Positions 59,234 to 64,000 of a stretch of DNA of 64,000 bases are shown here, one piece after another. Numbering within the stretch: position 1 is the first letter of the stretch; each line of letters starts with the position of its first letter. The position numbers were made by a program, and so were the translations under genes. The notes under the pieces were generated by a model. It was not told where the DNA came from and searched no databases. It saw nothing but the letters and a program-made list of their open reading frames with translations. The stretch is from CAYFKJ01 sp964343605 (lineage in GTDB: Bacteria; Pseudomonadota; Alphaproteobacteria; UBA2966): the NCBI GenBank assembly GCA_964343605.1, contig CAYFKJ010000003.1, positions 434,001 through 498,000 of the forward strand, given 5' to 3'.

Positions 59234-59617
59234 ATGTCCACCGAGACGACAAATCCGGAAACGCCCATGGATGTCCCGCCGCAAGGGGTTGGCGAGGTCA
59301 CGATCAGCGACAGCGCGGCCAAGCGCATCAGTTTCCTTTTGGAACAGGAATCCAGCACAGATGCCGCCGTGCGGGTTGCCGTCAGCGGCGGTGGCTGCGC
59401 CGGTTTTCAATACGGTTTTTCCTTCGACGAAACCATCAACGACGATGACACGATCATTGAGCGGGACGGCGCCAGGGTGGCCATCGATTCCATGTCGCTG
59501 GGTTTCCTTCAGGGCTCCGAAATCGATTATGTCGAAGACCTTATCGGCTCGGCTTTCTCGATCAAAAACCCGAACGCCTCATCCTCCTGTAGCTGCGGGT
59601 CCAGTTTCGCCGTATAA
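59234..59617 (+). CDS. erpA: Iron-sulfur cluster insertion protein ErpA
   Basis: The 127-residue A-type carrier delivers Fe-S clusters to target enzymes. It has the three conserved cysteines in VSGGGCAGFQYGFSF and the C-terminal SSCSCGSSF motif, with a core ITISDSAAKRISFLLEQ-like N-terminal helix (EVTISDSAAKRISFLL). The N-terminal Thr/Pro-rich extension is typical of alphaproteobacterial ErpA. It is followed by xthA at eight bases. Confidence 0.95.
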   Translation: MSTETTNPETPMDVPPQGVGEVTISDSAAKRISFLLEQESSTDAAVRVAVSGGGCAGFQYGFSFDETINDDDTIIERDGARVAIDSMSLGFLQGSEIDYVEDLIGSAFSIKNPNASSSCSCGSSFAV

Positions 59618-59625
59618 CCTTCTTC

Positions 59626-60405
59626 ATGAAGATTGCGACCTGGAACGTCAATTCCCTCAAAGTCCGGCTTGAACATGTCCTGGCGTACCTGCGCGAGGAA
59701 TCGCCTGACGTACTGCTGCTGCAGGAATTGAAACTCACCGAAGACAAGTTTCCCGAGCTTGAATTCGGCGATGCCGGCTACAACATCGCAGTGCTCGGTC
59801 AAAAGACCTACAACGGCGTCGCCATCCTCTCCAACCGCCCCATCGAGGACGTCCAGCGGGGCCTGCCGGGCAACGAGGCGGACGAACAGGCGCGCTACAT
59901 CGAAGCCACCGTGGGAACGACCCGGGTCGCCTCGATTTATTTGCCAAACGGCAATCCGACCCCCGGAGAGAAGTTCGATTACAAGCTCGACTGGATGCGC
60001 CACCTGATCAACCGGGCCAAAACGTTGCTGGAGCTGGAGGAAACCTTCGTGTTCGGCGGCGACTACAACGTCTGCCCCATTGACGACGACTGCTGGGACC
60101 CCAAGGGCTTCGCCGACGACGCCCTCTGCCGCCCGGAATCCCGCGCCCTTTACCGGGAGCTCGTCTATCTCGGGTTGACCGATGCCTGGCGGGCCATCCA
60201 TGGCGCCGAAGTGAGCTACTCGTACTGGGATTATCAGCGTGGCGCCTGGCCCAAGGACCACGGCCTCAGGATCGATCACCTGCTACTCTCGCCCCAGGCC
60301 GCCGACCGCTTACGCGACAGTCAGATCGACAGCCGCCCCCGCGCCAAGGAAAAAGCATCCGATCACACGCCCGTTTGGTGCGAACTGTCGGAAGCGGAAA
60401 ACTAG
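59626..60405 (+). CDS. xthA: Exodeoxyribonuclease III
   Basis: The 259-residue AP endonuclease/3' exonuclease has MKIATWNVNSLKVRLEHVLA, LLLQELKLTEDKFP, FGGDYNVCPIDDD, LRIDHLLLSPQA and the final SDHTPVWCEL with the catalytic His. It repairs abasic sites. It forms a two-gene unit with erpA. Confidence 0.96.
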   Translation: MKIATWNVNSLKVRLEHVLAYLREESPDVLLLQELKLTEDKFPELEFGDAGYNIAVLGQKTYNGVAILSNRPIEDVQRGLPGNEADEQARYIEATVGTTRVASIYLPNGNPTPGEKFDYKLDWMRHLINRAKTLLELEETFVFGGDYNVCPIDDDCWDPKGFADDALCRPESRALYRELVYLGLTDAWRAIHGAEVSYSYWDYQRGAWPKDHGLRIDHLLLSPQAADRLRDSQIDSRPRAKEKASDHTPVWCELSEAEN

Positions 60406-60427
60406 TTCGATACTTTGAGTCAACGCC

Positions 60428-62050
60428 TCAACCCGAAGCGGCCACCCGTTCCTTCGGGAACCAGATGGTCGCCGTGGTTCCAACGCCGAGGTCGCTGGCG
60501 ATCTCCAGGCCGCCGCCGTGGAGTTCGGCCAGCGATTTCACCATGGGCAGTCCCAAACCGGTGCCCTCATACCTGCGTTCCCACGAACCCTCGATTTGAC
60601 CGAACGTCGACATGGCCTTGGGAATATCCTGTTCGGCAATGCCGATGCCGGTATCTGCGACGGTAAGGAGCATACGCCCCTCCCCGTCCAAACCGCAGGC
60701 GATGGTGACGCGACCGCCCGGCTCGGTAAACTTGACGGCATTGCCGAGCAGATTGAGCAGCATCTGCCGGACCATGCGGCGATCAGCGCGGAGCGCCGGC
60801 AAATCCGCAGCAGCGGCGACCTCAACGGTGAGGCCAGAATCCGCCGTCCGCAGGCCCGACATCTGGACGCATTCCTCCAGCGTATCGGCGATGCCGAAAT
60901 CCGATTCCTCGATTTCGCCGTGACCCGATTCGATCTTGGACAGGTCGAGGACCGCATTGATCAAGCTCAGCAGGTGGCTGCCGCTGTTGTGAATATCGTC
61001 AAGGTAGCCTTCGTACCGCGTATTTCCGACGGGACCGAAGGTTTCGTGGCGCACCATATCCGTGAAACCCAGGATGGCGTTCAGCGGGGTCCGGAGCTCG
61101 TGGCTCATGTTGGCGAGGAATTCCGATTTTGAGCGGTCGGCCTGCTCCGCAGCGTGCTTCGCCGCCACAACCTCCCCCTCCGCCTGCTTTCGTTCGGTTA
61201 TGTCGGTGGTAATGCTGAGAAGACAGTCAGCGCCTTCGATCCCGATTGTCACGCCGGAAAAAATCGCCGGGTACGTTTCGCCGTTTTTTGTCCGGAAGTC
61301 CGTTTCAAACCCACGGATGTAACCGGCTCGCATGATGGTTTCGATGACCGTGGAACGATGGTCCAGATTTACCCAGATATCCAGGTCCCGGGCCGTCCGG
61401 CCGATCATTTCATCTCTTGAATACCCCATCCTCGTCAGCAACGCCTCGTTGACGTCGAGATAGCGGCCCTCCTCCAGCGTCGTAATCGACGTAATGGCGG
61501 GTGTGGCGTTGAATATTGTCTTCAACCGTCGCTCCGACTGCGCCAGTGCCTCCTCGGCGCGTCTTCGGTCGGTGATGTCCTGGGCGAGACTGTAGAAGCC
61601 GACGATATCTCCATCGGCGGCAACGTCGGGCACATAGGCGACCTGAACCGAGAGTTTCCCCACCCGCTTGTACGTCAGGTCGGCCTCGAACGTCACGTTT
61701 TCGCCGGCCAGCGCGGCGATCATTCTCGGTCGGACAACCTCAAACGACTCGGGCCCGATAACTTGTTCGACATGAATTCCAAGGACTTCCGCCGGCTTTA
61801 GGCCGTGCCAGGCCCGGTAAGTGCGGTTGACGTAGGTGAATTTAAGGTCGGCATCGATATGAACGACGGCGGCGGGGAGCGAATCGGCGATCATGCCCAA
61901 TCGGCGCTCATTTTCCCGGGACTGCTCGATGATCTTCTGCTGGTCCGCGATAATGGCCCGGAGGCGCTCTTCGTTCTCCCGATATTCCGCGACGGTTCTT
62001 GTAGGGTTCGCCCGGCGGTCAGCGCTCTCGCTTTTTGGGATTGTCGTCAC
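60428..62050 (-). CDS. PAS-domain sensor histidine kinase, cytoplasmic
   Basis: The 540-residue protein has a short N-terminal coiled coil (EYRENEERLRAIIADQQKI), two PAS domains (about 48-165 ending SLAQDITDRRRAEEAL, and 170-292 ending SITTDITERKQAEGEV), HisKA (MSHELRTPLNAILGF) and HATPase (NAVKFTEPGGRV, DTGIGIAEQD, GTGLGLPMVKSL). There is no membrane segment. Core sequence is very like the kinases at 25905 and 32834, including GPVGNTRYEGY. No response regulator gene adjoins it. Confidence 0.93.
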   Translation of the reverse strand: MTTIPKSESADRRANPTRTVAEYRENEERLRAIIADQQKIIEQSRENERRLGMIADSLPAAVVHIDADLKFTYVNRTYRAWHGLKPAEVLGIHVEQVIGPESFEVVRPRMIAALAGENVTFEADLTYKRVGKLSVQVAYVPDVAADGDIVGFYSLAQDITDRRRAEEALAQSERRLKTIFNATPAITSITTLEEGRYLDVNEALLTRMGYSRDEMIGRTARDLDIWVNLDHRSTVIETIMRAGYIRGFETDFRTKNGETYPAIFSGVTIGIEGADCLLSITTDITERKQAEGEVVAAKHAAEQADRSKSEFLANMSHELRTPLNAILGFTDMVRHETFGPVGNTRYEGYLDDIHNSGSHLLSLINAVLDLSKIESGHGEIEESDFGIADTLEECVQMSGLRTADSGLTVEVAAAADLPALRADRRMVRQMLLNLLGNAVKFTEPGGRVTIACGLDGEGRMLLTVADTGIGIAEQDIPKAMSTFGQIEGSWERRYEGTGLGLPMVKSLAELHGGGLEIASDLGVGTTATIWFPKERVAASG

Positions 62051-62216
62051 TCCAGTTGCCGATCCGCCGCCAGTTCGCCAGCTCCGTGCTTGCGGTGAAG
62101 CAAGTTTACCGGCTGCGGTGAAACGGGCAAAGAATTTTGGAGTCCGGCAGGGCCGTCAGGATTATCGCCCCCACCTTGGGCGTCGCGACAATTCGGTTTG
62201 CGTCTAGATCAGGTGT

Positions 62217-62390
62217 TCAATCGGCGCCGCTAATCGGGAAACGCGGCTCGATACCCCATTTCGCCTGAGGCGCCATCCGGCTGAGATTGAGGAGATGTTC
62301 CTCTATCTTGTCGCTCTCAATTACGACGACGCTGAACCGAACGCCGTCCTTGCGGACCAGGTACATGTTGGGGTGTGCTTCCGTTTCCAT
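62217..62390 (-). CDS. Small hypothetical protein
   Basis: The 57-residue product from the ATG at 62388-62390 is preceded at four bases by a perfect GGAGGT ribosome site, which makes translation likely; an earlier in-frame ATG overlaps that site. The sequence (METEAHPNMYLVRKDGVRF, VVVIESDKIEEHLLNLSRM) is charged, without signal peptide or known motif. It lies between the kinase and the DUF3144-like gene and has no obvious partner. Confidence 0.5.
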   Translation of the reverse strand: METEAHPNMYLVRKDGVRFSVVVIESDKIEEHLLNLSRMAPQAKWGIEPRFPISGAD

Positions 62391-62539
62391 GGTGACCTCC
62401 ATGCACGGTAATAAGCGTTGATACCTTGTTCAGTTTGCGTAACGTGGAGAATAATGGTTAACAAAACGATATCGGTTTTGCCATTCAAGCGACTTGCTCG
62501 CGCGCCCTCATCCCGCCGGAATTCTGAAAAGGCGACGCC

Positions 62540-62848
62540 ATGACCCCACAAGAGCCCCAAGAGTCGATCAGCGTTCAAATTGCCAACCAGATCATCGACC
62601 TCGCGAATTCCCGTTTGGAAAACGGTGATTCCGATCAGGATATCGCCTCCGGTTTGCGTCATGCCGCAGCCAATTTCTCCGCCTTCGCCTTTTTTCGATC
62701 ATCCCAATTGCCCAAGGATCCCAACACGATGGTCGAGGAGTTCATCTCGCTGTTCGAACACTACCTCGGCGTCCATAAACCTCAGGAAGCGGCCGATCAG
62801 GGGTTGAAGCACCTTATTCAGCAGGCAAAGAACGAACTTGATAGCTAG
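62540..62848 (+). CDS. Small protein resembling DUF3144
   Basis: The 102-residue protein is mostly helical. ANQIIDLANSRLENGDSDQ, IASGLRHAAANFSAFAFF and EEFISLFEHYLGVHK follow the outline of DUF3144 proteins, which have no assigned function. There is no signal peptide or membrane segment. It stands alone, with AT-rich DNA before it. Confidence 0.5.
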   Translation: MTPQEPQESISVQIANQIIDLANSRLENGDSDQDIASGLRHAAANFSAFAFFRSSQLPKDPNTMVEEFISLFEHYLGVHKPQEAADQGLKHLIQQAKNELDS

Positions 62849-63046
62849 GCAGTTCATGAGTTACCTCCGGGATACAATTTTCCGCTTGCCGGACATCAAC
62901 TCGACACATGCTCCTGTTAGTTTCGGGATGATGAAATGCGGCCCGTACGCAGTAGGCGGCGGGAAGCCCGTTTCACCACATGTTGCCAGCTTCAAGGAAA
63001 GTGCTTACGCCCCGGTTCCGTGCGCCGTGGATTAGACGTTCAGCTT

Positions 63047-63739
63047 ATGACGAAAAGTTTTGTTCTCCGCATCGCCAGCGCGGCGATTTTTACCGTCGTT
63101 CTCACGGGTTCCGCCAACAGCCAGATCTCGCCCGATTGCCCGAAAACAATCGCCACCATATCCAAAGGCATCCTCTCGCCCATCGTCGCCAAAACGATGA
63201 AAGAGCTTTACCGCGAACTGGATTGCCAGGTTGAACTGGTCGCCCTTCCAGGCCGCCGGGGCATCCACTACTTCAATGCCAAACGGGTGGACGGCGAAGT
63301 GATGCGGCTGGAGAAAGCCGAAGCCACCTACTACCGAAAATTTGTGCGCTCCCTGTCTCCGCTATACTCGCTAACCTTTTCTCTGTGGCGGAACCCGAAC
63401 GGCGGCGAAAGAGCCGATATGCCGATCGGCTATACCATCGGCGTAATCTGGCAAGAGGATTACATGAAGGACAAAACCGGCCGCCGTTTTCACGATGCGA
63501 CCAGCCTGTTCGAAGCCTACAACGACGGAAAGATTTCGGGATTTCTAGCCGCCGATATTTCGGTACGCCAGTTGATTGACAACGGCCAATTGCCGAACCG
63601 CCCGGTCAAGGAGAAAACCGTGTTGGCGGCGCCCATGTACCATTACCTGGGAAAAGAATACTCCCCGTTCATGGAGAGACTGAGTGCTTTGATCGAGTCG
63701 CGAAACCCGTTCGCCTACGTTTCGTCGATGCAGAACTAA
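63047..63739 (+). CDS. Periplasmic family-3 solute-binding-like protein
   Basis: The 230-residue protein starts at MTKSFVLRIASAAIFTVVL with a signal peptide ending near ANSQI. The mature region resembles family-3 extracellular solute-binding domains (TMKELYRELDCQVELVALPG, YTIGVIWQEDY, FEAYNDGKISGFLAADISVR), as used by stand-alone sensors or ABC importers. No ABC genes are adjacent, so it may instead feed a kinase or cyclase. The gene starts just after a gene-free stretch at 62849-63046. Confidence 0.7.
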   Translation: MTKSFVLRIASAAIFTVVLTGSANSQISPDCPKTIATISKGILSPIVAKTMKELYRELDCQVELVALPGRRGIHYFNAKRVDGEVMRLEKAEATYYRKFVRSLSPLYSLTFSLWRNPNGGERADMPIGYTIGVIWQEDYMKDKTGRRFHDATSLFEAYNDGKISGFLAADISVRQLIDNGQLPNRPVKEKTVLAAPMYHYLGKEYSPFMERLSALIESRNPFAYVSSMQN

Positions 63740-63813
63740 CGAACCAATTCGCAGGAAACAGGGTGCGGCCGCTGCTATAGTTCGTGTGTCAATATTCAAT
63801 CGGGGGGTTGGGC

Positions 63814-64000
63814 ATGTCGCTAAAACTCAAAATCGCCTTTGGCCTTTATATTCTGAACGCCCTGGTCCTGCTTGGCTTCGGATTGCGCTATTACCTTGCC
63901 GGAGAGTTGATGCCCTATCACGCCGAGATCCTCGGCGTGCAACCCGACGACCTGCCTGCGAACCAGTGGCTGGTCAACAATACGCTCTACCGGGCGGCCG
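63814..64000 (+). CDS. Membrane protein, partial (3' end off the right edge)
   Basis: An open frame from the ATG at 63814, preceded by GGGGGG, runs to the edge. The first 62 residues contain one membrane helix (IAFGLYILNALVLLGFGLRYYL) followed by a hydrophilic segment. There is too little to name a family. Confidence 0.6.
   Translation, partial: MSLKLKIAFGLYILNALVLLGFGLRYYLAGELMPYHAEILGVQPDDLPANQWLVNNTLYRAA

Overview
The window is chromosomal DNA from an alphaproteobacterium, most likely a free-living member of the Rhodospirillales or a close relative. It is mostly GC-rich. The order gyrA-coaD-cyclophilin, the block dgt-argS-SPOR-nagZ-scpA-scpB-(tatABC-serS-surE-pcm-nlpD)-(yajC-secD-secF-Mth938), a folate-dependent TrmFO, and an alphaproteobacterial GTTC-N7-GTTC LexA box in front of ssb all point that way. 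There is no rRNA, tRNA or CRISPR array and no intact transposase.

Layout. 1-1.5 kb: a response regulator fused to a metallo-beta-lactamase fold (cut by the left edge), a Flp pilin and a DUF123 GIY-YIG-like protein. 1.7-6.2 kb: a bifunctional salicylyl-CoA hydroxylase/oxidoreductase-type flavoprotein, an AT-rich pentapeptide-repeat gene broken by an in-frame stop, and a small GIY-YIG gene closely framed by two copies of a double-palindrome repeat (a third copy lies upstream). 6.2-15.5 kb: acetyltransferase, cyclophilin, coaD, gyrA, a metalloprotease-like lipoprotein, a parvulin, an alpha/beta hydrolase, a cyclase-TolB-TPR protein and ssb. 15.7-25 kb: uvrA, a kinase-like phosphotransferase with its DUF6285 partner, bioB, a secreted unknown, a rhodanese, trmFO and an NDUFAF6-like protein. 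25-36 kb: a PuuD-like membrane protein, two PAS histidine kinases, an NDUFAF3-like (Mth938) protein, secF-secD-yajC, a DUF815 ATPase and nlpD. 36-40.5 kb: pcm, surE, serS, tatC, tatB, tatA.

40.6-51.8 kb is an accessory island inserted between tatA and scpB, genes that normally adjoin in alphaproteobacteria. It holds an exported Ntn amide hydrolase, a winged-helix/TolB/TPR regulator, an alpha/beta hydrolase followed by an AurF-type diiron oxygenase, a PotABCD-like ABC importer whose binding protein carries a Tat signal, a LuxR-type regulator and a short-chain dehydrogenase. I infer a small uptake-and-oxidation system for an amine or amide; the substrate cannot be read from the sequence.

51.9-64 kb returns to housekeeping: scpB, scpA, a site-2-protease-like gene, nagZ, a SPOR protein, argS and dgt as one tightly coupled leftward operon, then erpA and xthA, a third PAS kinase, small unknown proteins, a solute-binding-like protein and a membrane protein cut by the right edge.

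The points most worth following are the GIY-YIG gene boxed by palindromic repeats, the AurF island, and a recurring pairing of an alpha/beta hydrolase gene with a TolB/TPR regulator gene (12-15 kb and 41-45 kb). No gene-free stretch exceeds about 300 bases.
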